Assembly (NCBI GenBank): GCA_947174505.1
Contig: CAMWJF010000006.1
Span: 47,302-111,301, forward strand
Direction of reading: 5' to 3'
Source: an uncultured Lachnospiraceae bacterium
Lineage (GTDB): Bacteria; Bacillota; Clostridia; Lachnospirales; Lachnospiraceae
DNA: 64,000 nt
Below the pieces are notes generated by a model. It worked only from the letters and a program-made list of their open reading frames with translations, did no database searches and was not told the origin of the DNA. The position numbers and the translations under genes are program-made. Positions 8,921 through 19,022 of this stretch are shown here, piece after piece (positions within the stretch are counted from its first letter, which is position 1; each line of letters opens with the position of its first letter).

Positions 8921-10315
8921 ATGATGAAACAGGAAAAGGAACATAGTGACACAGAGCAGAATCCCATGAAAAAAGAACCCGTCAAGGAGCAGGCGGAATA
9001 TACACCGTCGGTTCAGACGGAGTTTATGCGGGAAAAGATCAAGCAGAAACCTGTCAATAAGAAAAAGCTTCTTCGCAGGACGGTCATTACCGCTGTGATG
9101 GCGGTGGTATTCGGTCTGGTGGCATGTTTTACCTTTCTGGTGCTGGAGCCGGTGATCAGCAACCGCCTTTACCCGGAGGAAGAGCCAAAGGAAGTGGCGT
9201 TTCCCGAGGAGACACCGATCGAGGAAATGAAGCCGGAGGACATGCTGGTTACAGAGGAAGATGCGGAGCCGCAGACGCCGGACCCGGTGGATCTGGAGAT
9301 GGTGGATGAACAGATTCAGGAGGTGCTGTCCCAGGTGGACAGGGAGCTTACGCTGGAGGATTATCAGTCGCTCCATGAGGAACTGCGGAAGTTTGCGGTG
9401 GACGCGGGTCGCGCGGTGGTGACTGTGGCCGGCGTCACTTCGGATGTAGACTGGTTTAACAATATATATGAAAATGTAGCCTCGGCCTCCGGTGTGATCG
9501 TGGCCAACAATGAGAAGGCGCTGCTTATTTTAGTCAGTGCAGGGAACATAAAAGGGGCGGACAGTATAGAAGTTACTTTCTGTGACCAGACACAGGTGGA
9601 GGCGGAACTTGTGCAGAAGGATGAAAATACAGGGCTGGCGATTCTGTCAGTGCCTCTCACGGCTGTCAGCGGGGAAACCATGGAAAAGATCGACATTGCG
9701 GAACTGGGCAGCTCCAACACCGTAAACATGCTGGGAATGCCAGTGGTGGCGCTGGGAAGTCCGCTGGGAACCAGCGGTTCCATCAGCTACGGTATCGTGA
9801 CCTCCACGGGGACAGTGATTGACCTGCCGGACGCAGCTTATAAGAAAATTACAACGGATATTTACGGGAGCCGCAATGCGACGGGAATCCTGATTAATTT
9901 GAAGGGCATGGTGATAGGTATTATAGACAATGTCAATACCGGTAACGATATGAGCAATCTGCTCACGGCATTCGGCATCACTGAGCTGAAAGGCACGATT
10001 GAGCAGATGTCCAACAATAAGGAGCGCGCATATCTGGGTGTGCATGGGGCGGATGTGCCCAAGGAGGCCATTGAGGATACGCAGATTAACACCCCGGCGG
10101 GCACATATATCAGGGAGATTGAAATTGACTCACCGGCCATGGAGGCGGGCATTCAGAGTGGCGACGTGGTAACCAGAGTGGAAAATACGGAAATTACGAC
10201 TTACAATGAGCTTTTGGGAGTTTTGCATGCGTCGAAACCGGGAGACGTGCTGACAGTCACGCTGACAAGACAGGGGCATGAGATGAGTGTGGATGTGACA
10301 CTGGGAAGCTGGTAG
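8921..10315 (+). CDS. HtrA/DegP-like membrane-anchored protein with PDZ domain; predicted pseudoprotease
   Basis: N-terminal TM, trypsin-like fold segments and 'AYLGVHGADV...SPAMEAGIQSGDVVTRVENTEITTYNEL' PDZ; catalytic residues missing. Confidence 0.75.
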   Translation: MMKQEKEHSDTEQNPMKKEPVKEQAEYTPSVQTEFMREKIKQKPVNKKKLLRRTVITAVMAVVFGLVACFTFLVLEPVISNRLYPEEEPKEVAFPEETPIEEMKPEDMLVTEEDAEPQTPDPVDLEMVDEQIQEVLSQVDRELTLEDYQSLHEELRKFAVDAGRAVVTVAGVTSDVDWFNNIYENVASASGVIVANNEKALLILVSAGNIKGADSIEVTFCDQTQVEAELVQKDENTGLAILSVPLTAVSGETMEKIDIAELGSSNTVNMLGMPVVALGSPLGTSGSISYGIVTSTGTVIDLPDAAYKKITTDIYGSRNATGILINLKGMVIGIIDNVNTGNDMSNLLTAFGITELKGTIEQMSNNKERAYLGVHGADVPKEAIEDTQINTPAGTYIREIEIDSPAMEAGIQSGDVVTRVENTEITTYNELLGVLHASKPGDVLTVTLTRQGHEMSVDVTLGSW

Positions 10316-10430
10316 ACTTTTATGGGTTTCGGAGAGTGGCGAAACTGAACAGAGAAGTAATTCCTGGCCGGAACCGATTTATTCGTACAGGTATAGGCAG
10401 GAAATAGAGGATAAAGGAGCGTAGAAGAAA

Positions 10431-11375
10431 ATGAAGTATATTAAAGACTACAAGGAAGGCGACAGATTATCTGATATTTATTTATGCAAGCATAAACAGT
10501 CGGCAGTCACAAAAAATGGTAAACCTTATGACAATGTGATTTTACAGGATAAGACAGGCACCGTAGATGCGAAAATCTGGGATCCCAACAATGCGGGGAT
10601 TGAAGACTTTGACAGCTTGGATTACATAGAAGTGTACGGCGATGTTACAAGCTTTCAGGGCGCATTGCAGGTTAATGTAAAGCGCGTGCGCAAATGTGTG
10701 GAGGGTGAGTATGATCCGGCAGAGTATCTTCCTGTCAGCAAGTTTAAGCCTGAGGATATGATGAAGGAGCTTTTGGACTTGGTAGAAAGCGTCAAAAATC
10801 CGTACCTGCATCAGTTGTTAGAGGCTTTTTTTGTAAAGGATGAAGCGTTTGTCAAAGTGTTCCGGCAGTCCTCGGCGGCCAAGACGGTACATCATGGGTT
10901 TGTGGGCGGCCTGCTGCAGCATACGCTGGCGGTGACAAAGCTCTGTGACTATTTTTGTACCCAGTATCCCGTGTTAAACAGGGACCTGCTGCTTACGGCG
11001 GCGATCTGCCATGATATCGGGAAAACGAAAGAACTGTCGCTTTTTCCGCAGAATGATTATACAGACGACGGGCAGTTTCTTGGCCATATCGTGATCGGCA
11101 GTGAAATGATCGGGGAGAAGGTCAGGGAGATAGACGGTTTTCCGGCATTGCTCGCCAATGAGCTGAAACACTGTATTCTGTCCCATCATGGGGAGTTTGA
11201 GTTCGGCTCGCCCAAGAAGCCTGCAATCGTGGAGGCAGTGGCTTTAAATTTTGCAGACAATGTGGATGCCAAAATGGAGACCTTTACGGAAATTCTGGAA
11301 AACAGCACGGAGAAGGGATGGCTTGGGTATAACAGACTGTTTGAGTCGAATTTGCGCGGGACGAGTGTGGATTAG
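10431..11375 (+). CDS. yhaM: 3'-5' exoribonuclease YhaM family (OB fold + HD domain)
   Basis: 'VHHGFVGGLLQHTLAVTKLCDYF', 'AAICHDIGKTKEL', 'CILSHHGEFEFGSPKKP', 'NFADNVDAKM'. Confidence 0.9.
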   Translation: MKYIKDYKEGDRLSDIYLCKHKQSAVTKNGKPYDNVILQDKTGTVDAKIWDPNNAGIEDFDSLDYIEVYGDVTSFQGALQVNVKRVRKCVEGEYDPAEYLPVSKFKPEDMMKELLDLVESVKNPYLHQLLEAFFVKDEAFVKVFRQSSAAKTVHHGFVGGLLQHTLAVTKLCDYFCTQYPVLNRDLLLTAAICHDIGKTKELSLFPQNDYTDDGQFLGHIVIGSEMIGEKVREIDGFPALLANELKHCILSHHGEFEFGSPKKPAIVEAVALNFADNVDAKMETFTEILENSTEKGWLGYNRLFESNLRGTSVD

Positions 11376-11450
11376 AGAGGTTTCATGTAAGAGATTGCCT
11401 GAAAAGTGGCATTCTCTGTATGAATTGAAGATAGCAGAGCGGGGTAATTT

Positions 11451-13448
11451 ATGGAGCAGGGAAGTTATAAAAAAAATGATATTGTCCGACTTACGATAGA
11501 GGATATCGGAAACGACGGCGAGGGCATTGGGAAGGCGGATGGCTATACCCTGTTTGTGAAAGATGCCGTGATCGGGGACATTATTGAAGCGCGCATTACG
11601 AAGTGTAAGAAAAATTATGGCTATGCGAGAGTGGAGAAGGTGGTGACACCTTCTCCTTTCCGTGTGGAGCCACAATGCCCTTTCCACAGACAATGCGGCG
11701 GCTGCCAGATTCAGGCCATGAGTTATGAGAGGCAGCTTGCCTATAAGCAGAATAAAGTGCGCAATCATCTGCAGCGTATCGGCGGCTTTTCACCGGAACA
11801 GACCGATGCTGTCATGGAGCCGATTGTCGGCATGGAGGAGCCATGGCATTACCGCAATAAGGCGCAGTATCCTGTAGGATATGACAGGGAAGGAAATCTG
11901 GTCACGGGTTTTTATGCGGGCAGAACCCACGATATCATTGCCAATACGGACTGTCCGCTGGGGCCGCCTGAAAATAAGGCAATTTTGGAGGCGGTTCTTT
12001 CTTATATGAAGGAGAATAACGTAAGCGCCTACCGGGAAAACACGGGAGAGGGGCTGGTGAGGCATGTGCTGATCCGTACGGGGTTTTCTTCCGGTGAGAT
12101 CATGGTGTGTCTGGTGATTAACGGGAAGGAACTGCCGGGAGAAGATAAGCTGGTAGAAAGGCTGACGGGGGTGCGGCTGGAAGGCGGGAGATTGGGTGAA
12201 GCCGGTTTAGCGGATGGCGGCGGACAGGCTGTGGCGGGTGAAGAGATGGCTGCTGGCGCGTGTGATAGGACCGCGCAATTGGAAGCCGGAAAAGCGCCGC
12301 ATAAGAGGCTTGTCAGCGTTTCGATCAATGTTAACAGGGAAAAAACGAATGTGATTATGGGAAAGGAAATGCGGGTACTCTGGGGGAGAGGATGGATTGA
12401 GGACAGCCTCAGAGTGTTGGATTCGGCAGATTTCGGAGAAGCCGGGGGCGCAGAGGATAGGAGTGCGGATAGTGACGAAAAAGTCACGTTTCGGATTTCG
12501 CCCTTGTCGTTCTATCAGGTGAATCCCCGCCAAACCGAAAAACTCTACAGCCTTGCGCTGGAATATGCGGGCCTGACAGGAAAAGAAACCGTATGGGACC
12601 TGTACTGCGGAATCGGAACGATATCTCTCTTTATGGCAAAAAGAGCAAAGAAGGTTTATGGGGTGGAGGTCATTCCGCAGGCCATTGAGGACGCGAGGGA
12701 AAACGCCCGCAGGAATCGGATTACAAATGCGGAATTTTTTGTGGGGAAGGCGGAGGAAGTGCTGCCGGGGTTTTATAAAGGCGAACCGTTGACAGTATCT
12801 GAGGGAAATCCGGTAGGAACGGCTGAGAACCGCCCGGATGGATTGACAGAAAGCAGCAGCGATGGGAAAGCGTTAAAAACTAACGGGATGGATCGGGCGG
12901 AAAATGGCAAGGTGACTGCAGAGGTTCAAATGTGCCACCCGGATGTGATCGTGGTTGACCCTCCCCGGAAAGGCTGCGACGAAAAATGCCTGGAAACCAT
13001 GCTCGCCATGCAGCCGGGGCGGATTGTCTATGTGAGCTGTGACCCGGCGACGCTGGCGAGGGATCTTAAGATTCTGTGTGTGGGAGGGTATGAGATTAAG
13101 AGGGTAAGGGCCGTGGATCAGTTCGGGCATACGGGGCACGTGGAGACGGTATGTTTATTGTCCAAACTTAATGTCGAGCATCATATTGAGGTGGATGTGA
13201 ATTTAGACGAGATGGATTTGACGGCTGCGGAGAGCAAGGCGACCTATGAGGAAATTAAGGCGTATGTGAAAGAGAAGACGGGTCTGCAAGTCAGCAATCT
13301 CTATATTGCACAGGTGAAGCGGAAGTGTGGGATTGTGGAAAGAGTAAATTATAATCTGCCGAAGTCTGAAGATTCCAGACAGCCGAAATGCCCACCAGAA
13401 AAAGAGAAGGCTATCATAGAGGCATTAAGACATTTTTGGATGATATAG
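11451..13448 (+). CDS. 23S rRNA (uracil-5)-methyltransferase RlmD/RlmCD type with low-complexity insertions and a C-terminal extension
   Basis: TRAM-like N-terminus, 'CPFHRQCGGCQIQ', 'VWDLYCGIGTISLFMA', 'DVIVVDPPRKGCDEKC', 'IVYVSCDPATLARDL', then ~95 extra aa. Confidence 0.9.
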   Translation: MEQGSYKKNDIVRLTIEDIGNDGEGIGKADGYTLFVKDAVIGDIIEARITKCKKNYGYARVEKVVTPSPFRVEPQCPFHRQCGGCQIQAMSYERQLAYKQNKVRNHLQRIGGFSPEQTDAVMEPIVGMEEPWHYRNKAQYPVGYDREGNLVTGFYAGRTHDIIANTDCPLGPPENKAILEAVLSYMKENNVSAYRENTGEGLVRHVLIRTGFSSGEIMVCLVINGKELPGEDKLVERLTGVRLEGGRLGEAGLADGGGQAVAGEEMAAGACDRTAQLEAGKAPHKRLVSVSINVNREKTNVIMGKEMRVLWGRGWIEDSLRVLDSADFGEAGGAEDRSADSDEKVTFRISPLSFYQVNPRQTEKLYSLALEYAGLTGKETVWDLYCGIGTISLFMAKRAKKVYGVEVIPQAIEDARENARRNRITNAEFFVGKAEEVLPGFYKGEPLTVSEGNPVGTAENRPDGLTESSSDGKALKTNGMDRAENGKVTAEVQMCHPDVIVVDPPRKGCDEKCLETMLAMQPGRIVYVSCDPATLARDLKILCVGGYEIKRVRAVDQFGHTGHVETVCLLSKLNVEHHIEVDVNLDEMDLTAAESKATYEEIKAYVKEKTGLQVSNLYIAQVKRKCGIVERVNYNLPKSEDSRQPKCPPEKEKAIIEALRHFWMI

Positions 13449-13590
13449 GATTTCCTTAAATGTCATAATTGCATATCTGAAATTACTAAAGAAGTAATGG
13501 ATGAGAGCGTGCATTAAAACAATAATTTGATATAGTAAATCTTTCAGAAGTAATATTGGTTAAGGTCATTATTTAGGAGTAAACGAAAGA

Positions 13591-13758
13591 TGGATTTTAT
13601 GGGTAATATGTTTGAAAATGAAAAAACGAAAGATGATATTTCAAAGATTGTCAATAAGATATCAAATTATGATATTTTTGATTTCATTGCGAGAATATCG
13701 GGTTTAAATTTGATGTCTGAAAATCAAAACAAATCAGTCTTATGTTCTGTGTCATGAC
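13591..13758 (+). pseudogene. Short truncated ORF, likely gene remnant
   Basis: 'MDFMGNMFENEKTKDDISKIVNKISNYDIFDFIARISGLNLMSENQNKSVLCSVS*' ends abruptly at a palindrome. Confidence 0.35.
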
Positions 13759-14377
13759 ACAGGGAGTGCTTGCTGTTTCGGTGAGATGAACAAATGGATT
13801 TTAAGTTGTATGGTTAGTCTGTCCTAAACTGATATGGGCGTTGCCGCCCATTTTAACAGAAAAATTTTGAAAAAGTTTTGTAAATAGGAAGGAATTTTGC
13901 ATATTTACCATATAGAATAATATTTAAGGCATATGAAATAAAAGCCTGCTTGAAAACTGAATATTGCAATATACATACAGGACGTGAGGATATGCGTAGC
14001 CACAATGTAGGTGCGCCATGATATGCTCGCTTCAATCCATTTTCAGGCAAATGTGAAGAAATGAAAAACAAACCGCTGAAGCGAAGGCATTGAGCGATAA
14101 AAACCTGACAAAATGCACAGCAGTTGTGTGGGGCGATGAAGCATATCTGTGATAATGATACTTCTGGATTTTTGATTGAAATTCAGTCATATAATGACGG
14201 TGCGATTCCGATGTGGGCAGCGTAATGACCTGTCACTTGTATGTAGGTTTATGGATTAAAGTACAGGAAAAATTGACGGGGAATTTGTGATTTTTTAGAA
14301 TTAAAACAGCGTAAGGGCAGTTATGAACGTAACAGTTTATAGCTGTCTTTTTTTGCGTTCATATGGGAGGGATATTT

Positions 14378-14536
14378 ATGACTGATGAATGGAGCGGATT
14401 GGCAGATATGCTTGCAAATTTGATTGAAAAATATGCGTCAGATTTGGATATAGAAAATTTACCTGATATAACAGTAGATAATCATGTGGAAGAAAAAAAT
14501 AAGGCAACAAAAGACTGGAAAGATGTTTCTTGCTAA
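14378..14536 (+). CDS. Small hypothetical protein
   Basis: ATG after GGGAGG; 'MTDEWSGLADMLANLIEKYASDLDIENLPD...'. Confidence 0.5.
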   Translation: MTDEWSGLADMLANLIEKYASDLDIENLPDITVDNHVEEKNKATKDWKDVSC

Positions 14537-14635
14537 TAGCAAGTGTATAATGTATAATAAACATGATAAGCGTGTCCAAACCAAATTTGGAAAAACATAC
14601 TTGCTTATATTTGAGTGTAAGTACAAGGAGATAAG

Positions 14636-15652
14636 GTGACTATGGATTACAGAGATGAAATGGGAAAATCAAATATTATAATCTATACAACAGAGGATGG
14701 TTTGTCTAAGATCGAAACAACTTTTGATGGGGATACTGTGTGGCTGTCTATTGACCAAATGGCAGAACTATTTCAGAGAGATAAATCAACAATTTCAAGG
14801 CATATTAAAAATATTTATTCAGAAGAAGAACTTGTGCAGGAAGCAACTGTTGCATATTTTGCAACAGTTCAAAATGAAGGAAACAGGCAGGTAGAACGCA
14901 GCATTTGTTATTATAATCTCGATGTAATCATCTCTGTCGGCTATCGTGTAAAATCAAAACGCGGCACACAGTTCAGGATATGGGCAACCGGAGTTTTGAA
15001 AGAGTTTATGCGTAAAGGTTTTGCACTGGATGATGAACGTCTGAAAAACTTAGGCGGCGGTGGATATTTTAAGGAACTGCTTGAACGGATCAGAGACATT
15101 CGTGCATCTGAAAAGGTATTTTACAGACAGATTTTGGAAATTTATGCCACAAGCATTGACTATGATCCAATAGCGGAAATATCCATTCAGTTTTTTCAGA
15201 AGGTTCAGAACAAAATTCATTATGCCATTCATGGGCAGACGGCGGCGGAGGTTATTTATACAAGAGCGGATGCGGAAAAGGAATTTATGGGGCTTACCAC
15301 ATTTGCAGGGAACCAGCCGACTTTGCGGGAAGCTGTTATTGCCAAAAACTATCTGAATGAAAAAGAACTTCGTGCAATGGGGCAGCTTGTGTCGGGATAT
15401 TTGGATTTTGCAGAGCGTCAGGCAGAACGGGAACAGACTATGACCATGAAAGATTGGGCGAAGCACTTAGACCGGATTTTGACAATGAGCGGCGAACAGT
15501 TATTGTCAGGAAATGGAAGTGTGACGCATAAGCAGGCGGTGGAAAAAGCAACTGGGGAATATAAGAAATATAAAGAGCGTACTTTAAGTGATGTGGAACA
15601 AGACTATTTAAACTCAATAAAAATATTGGGTAAAAAGTCAGATAAAGAATGA
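14636..15652 (+). CDS. RhuM-family protein
   Basis: 'TVWLSIDQMAELFQRDKSTISRHIKNIY...YYNLDVIISVGYRVKSKRGTQFRIWAT' hallmark RhuM sequence. Confidence 0.9.
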   Translation: MTMDYRDEMGKSNIIIYTTEDGLSKIETTFDGDTVWLSIDQMAELFQRDKSTISRHIKNIYSEEELVQEATVAYFATVQNEGNRQVERSICYYNLDVIISVGYRVKSKRGTQFRIWATGVLKEFMRKGFALDDERLKNLGGGGYFKELLERIRDIRASEKVFYRQILEIYATSIDYDPIAEISIQFFQKVQNKIHYAIHGQTAAEVIYTRADAEKEFMGLTTFAGNQPTLREAVIAKNYLNEKELRAMGQLVSGYLDFAERQAEREQTMTMKDWAKHLDRILTMSGEQLLSGNGSVTHKQAVEKATGEYKKYKERTLSDVEQDYLNSIKILGKKSDKE

Positions 15653-15729
15653 GAATTTACAGATTACGAAAAGAATATGGTTATCAAAATGTAAAAGTGC
15701 AACGGGCGTTGCACAAATGGAGAGATGAT

Positions 15730-17421
15730 ATGCACAGCGAGAAAATAAAGGTTTACACATATACAAGAGTATCTACAGCCATGCAGACAGACGGTTACTC
15801 CTTGGATGCGCAGAAAGCCAGAATGAAAGCGTATGCCGACTATAATGATTATGAAATTGTCGGTACATATGAGGATGCAGAAAAATCTGGAAAGTCCATT
15901 GAGGGGCGAATAGAATTTAACCGCATGATGGAGGATATCAAGTCAGGGAAAGACGGCATTTCCTTTGTTCTTGTTTTTAAGTTATCCAGATTTGGCAGAA
16001 ATGCGGCAGACGTACTTTCTGCATTGCAGGTTATGCAGGACTTTGGGGTAAATCTGATCTGCGTGGAAGATGGCATTGATTCTTCAAAGGATGCAGGCAA
16101 ATTGATGATTTCTGTCCTGTCGGCGGTTGCCGAGATTGAACGGGAGAATATTCGTGTACAGACAATGGAGGGGCGTATTCAGAAAGCCCGTGAGGGAAAA
16201 TGGAACGGCGGATTTGCGCCATATGGTTATCAACTGATAGATGGCAAACTTCAGATTAACGAAGAAGAAGCAAAAGCTGTCCGTACAATTTTTGAACAGT
16301 ATGTGAAAACAGACATTGGCGCTAACGGTGTTGCAAAATATCTTGAAAACCACGGCATCCATAAAATACAGCGGCAGAATGGGAAAAATCCTCTTTTTGA
16401 TGCGCACTTGGTTCGCCTTATTCTGAAAAATCCGGTATATTGCGGGAAAATTGCTTATGGACGCAGAAAGACAGAAAAGGTTCACGGAACACGGAATGAG
16501 TATCATCTTGTAGAGCAGGATAATTATATTCTGGTGGACGGACAGCATGATGCGATTATTGAGGAAGATGTTTGGCAGGCGGCACAGGTCAAACTTATTT
16601 CACAGGCAAAGAAATATGAACATATAAATAGAGGGAAGGACACCAAAACACACCTTCTTTCCGGTATTGTAAAATGTCCGGTCTGCGGAGCAGGCATGTA
16701 TGGAAATAAGAGTATTAAGCGCAAAAAGGATGGAACGAAATACAAGGATTTTTATTACTATGGCTGTAAGCATAGGACCATGACGCGTGGACATAAGTGT
16801 GATTATAAAAAGCAGATACGGGAGGAACTATTGGACGATGCGGTGGCGGAAGTCATTGTAAAGTTAGTTGGCAATCCTAAGTTTGCGGCAATGATGCAGG
16901 AAAAGATCAACTGCAAAGTGGATACTGTCACAATAGACGGAGAACTTGCAGATTTTGAAAAGCAGTTGTGGCAATATTATGCAGTCAAGCTAAAACTGGC
17001 GGAGGAAATTGATTCCCTTGATCCGGATGACAGACATTATATCAAACGAAAAGCAGACCTTGATGACCGCCTTTATCGAATGTATGATAAGATAGAAAAT
17101 GTGGAAACACAACTTATTGAAACGAGGGCAAAGAAGCAGGCAATTGAAGCTGAGAAGCTAACGGGAGATAATATCTATAAAGTGTTGATTTATTTTGAAA
17201 AACTGTATGCTGTGATGAATGAGATAGAACGGCGGCAGTTTATGGAGGCGTTAATTTCTGAGATACAGATTTATGAGGACAGAAAACCCAATGGACAGTG
17301 GCTGAAGTCTATTAAATTTAAGCTTCCAATTATTGAGGAAGATATGGATTTGAGTTTGGAAGATGATAAACACGTCGAGGTAATAATAATGATGCAGTAT
17401 TGTGGAAAAGAGAAGAATTAA
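15730..17421 (+). CDS. Large serine recombinase
   Basis: 'YTRVSTAMQTDGYSLDAQ', 'VFKLSRFGRNAADVL', 'SAVAEIERENI', Recombinase domain, zinc-ribbon 'CPVCGAGMYG', coiled coil. Confidence 0.92.
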   Translation: MHSEKIKVYTYTRVSTAMQTDGYSLDAQKARMKAYADYNDYEIVGTYEDAEKSGKSIEGRIEFNRMMEDIKSGKDGISFVLVFKLSRFGRNAADVLSALQVMQDFGVNLICVEDGIDSSKDAGKLMISVLSAVAEIERENIRVQTMEGRIQKAREGKWNGGFAPYGYQLIDGKLQINEEEAKAVRTIFEQYVKTDIGANGVAKYLENHGIHKIQRQNGKNPLFDAHLVRLILKNPVYCGKIAYGRRKTEKVHGTRNEYHLVEQDNYILVDGQHDAIIEEDVWQAAQVKLISQAKKYEHINRGKDTKTHLLSGIVKCPVCGAGMYGNKSIKRKKDGTKYKDFYYYGCKHRTMTRGHKCDYKKQIREELLDDAVAEVIVKLVGNPKFAAMMQEKINCKVDTVTIDGELADFEKQLWQYYAVKLKLAEEIDSLDPDDRHYIKRKADLDDRLYRMYDKIENVETQLIETRAKKQAIEAEKLTGDNIYKVLIYFEKLYAVMNEIERRQFMEALISEIQIYEDRKPNGQWLKSIKFKLPIIEEDMDLSLEDDKHVEVIIMMQYCGKEKN

Positions 17422-17452
17422 GAGGTCTAAACTGCAAGATATTGTGGTTTGA

Positions 17453-17500
17453 GGGCAAAAATTGGAGTGAAAATCGACCAGTTTTTGCCCTATTTTTTTG
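17453..17500 (+). terminator. Rho-independent terminator after the serine recombinase
   Basis: GGGCAAAAATTGG / CCAGTTTTTGCCC (12 of 13 paired) followed by TATTTTTTT. Confidence 0.75.
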
Positions 17501-17842
17501 CCCGTTTTTATAGATGCAGGGGAGCCAAAATTGGTTTTGGGGACGATTTGGGGATATTTTCAGAATGAGAAGGAGGTGGGAACCAGATTGAAAGAAGAGA
17601 TGAGTCCATTCTTTTTGGCGGTAGCGGAACTGGCAGAGAACAGAGGGTTTGAAGTCGACGGCGTAAGAGGAGGAGCCTTGAACCTAAACTTAAATGGAGA
17701 GTTTGCGGTAACGGTTGATGAAATCGGCGCAATGAACTACCATCCGTACAAAGAAGTTTTCGATATGATGGATGAGGTATTAAAAATACGGGCAGAGATT
17801 CCCTATGATAACCCGGAGGAAGAAATGCAGCTGAACATGTAA
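17498..17842 (+). CDS. Hypothetical protein, possibly 5'-truncated
   Basis: ORF 114 aa, start overlaps terminator so true start uncertain. Confidence 0.4.
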   Translation: MPVFIDAGEPKLVLGTIWGYFQNEKEVGTRLKEEMSPFFLAVAELAENRGFEVDGVRGGALNLNLNGEFAVTVDEIGAMNYHPYKEVFDMMDEVLKIRAEIPYDNPEEEMQLNM

Positions 17843-17897
17843 GGCGGTACATATTTTTAAAATAAAATAGGTACTGCTTTTTTTACAGGAGGCAGGG

Positions 17898-18143
17898 ATG
17901 GAAAACGCAGGAAAAGAAAGATTTGAACTGGCCATGCTGGATGAGTATGTGGCGGTCAATCATTGGGGAACGATCCTGACAAAAATGGAAATCGCGATGG
18001 CAGAAGGCGGCAGATATTATCCAAAGGAAGATATGAATTATCTTGGGGAGACACTCACTGTGGAAGAGTATATGCGGCTGGACATGCGGCAGGACGGAGT
18101 ACAGGAGGAAAACGGGCAGGACAGGATGCAGATGGAGCTGTAA
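17898..18143 (+). CDS. Small hypothetical protein (mobile-element type)
   Basis: ATG after ACAGGAGG; 81 aa. Confidence 0.5.
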   Translation: MENAGKERFELAMLDEYVAVNHWGTILTKMEIAMAEGGRYYPKEDMNYLGETLTVEEYMRLDMRQDGVQEENGQDRMQMEL

Positions 18144-18215
18144 AGGCGGCGGCTGCTTTAGCAGCATAGCCGGATGCGTTACGATGAATGACGAAGAGAA
18201 AGGAGGACCATACCA

Positions 18216-19022
18216 ATAAAAAGTGGAACAGAAGTAACCTATGCTGGCAGGAAATATATTTCCCTTCGGGAACTATGCAGGGATTTAAACCTTCCGTATT
18301 CTCAGGTCATGCATAAGTATTACCGGACCAAGAGCATTGAGGAGTCAGTTGAATGGGCAAAAAAAGTGCAGGCAAGGAAAGCAGGATTTGTCCTGTGGGG
18401 GCGGCAGTATGATACGCTGAATGATATCGCTAAGGCATTTGGACTGAATACAGACTCCCTGCGTGCGAGGATTGCCGGAGGAAAAACGCTGGAGATGACC
18501 GTTTCGGAAATGCTTGAAAAGGATGTTATCCTGTTCCGTGGCAGAGAATACACCGGGATATCATCCCTTGCGACAGCGAATGGACATGATGGCGCCCTGA
18601 TAAGTGACAGGCTGACATACAGGATGACACTGGAGCGGGCATTGTCCCAACCCATCCGCCAGATGGACAGACCGGAATTTGCGATTGAATATGATGGGAA
18701 AATGTATGCAAGCAAGCGGCAGCTGTCCCGCGAGATCGGGATCAGTACGGGCTGCATCCATGAGATGATGGTCAATAATGACCTTGATTTCGAGACGGCA
18801 GTGGATATCCTTCTGGAAACAAAAGACCGGATAGGAATCCCAAGAGAAAAAATGATATCCGGGCTTCCGGTCTGCATTATTGACGGAAGGACATACAGGA
18901 CGGCACAGTCATCGTGCCCGAAGAGGCGGAGATCGTGCGGACAGTGTTCCGGCTGTATCTCGAAGGGTACAGCGCCGCCAAGATCAGCGAACATCTGCAG
19001 GAGAAGGGCATTCGGACGATGA
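18216..19022 (+). pseudogene. Tandem ~45-50 aa HTH-like repeat protein, 3' end fused out of frame to recombinase remnant
   Basis: Repeats 'GRKYISLRELCRDLNLPYSQV', 'GRQYDTLNDIAKAFGLNTDSLRARI', 'GREYTGISSLATANGHDGALISDRL', 'GKMYASKRQLSREIGISTGCIHEMM'; frame open from 18192, no ATG/GTG/TTG before 18309. Confidence 0.5.

Noticed and set aside
8921-10315. Active HtrA serine protease annotation
   Set aside because: His, Asp and Ser positions are all substituted in the aligned motifs.
14281-14365. Possible small RNA or terminator (CAGTTATgaac...ATAGCTGTCTTTTTTT)
   Set aside because: Stem is short and imperfect; support too weak to annotate.
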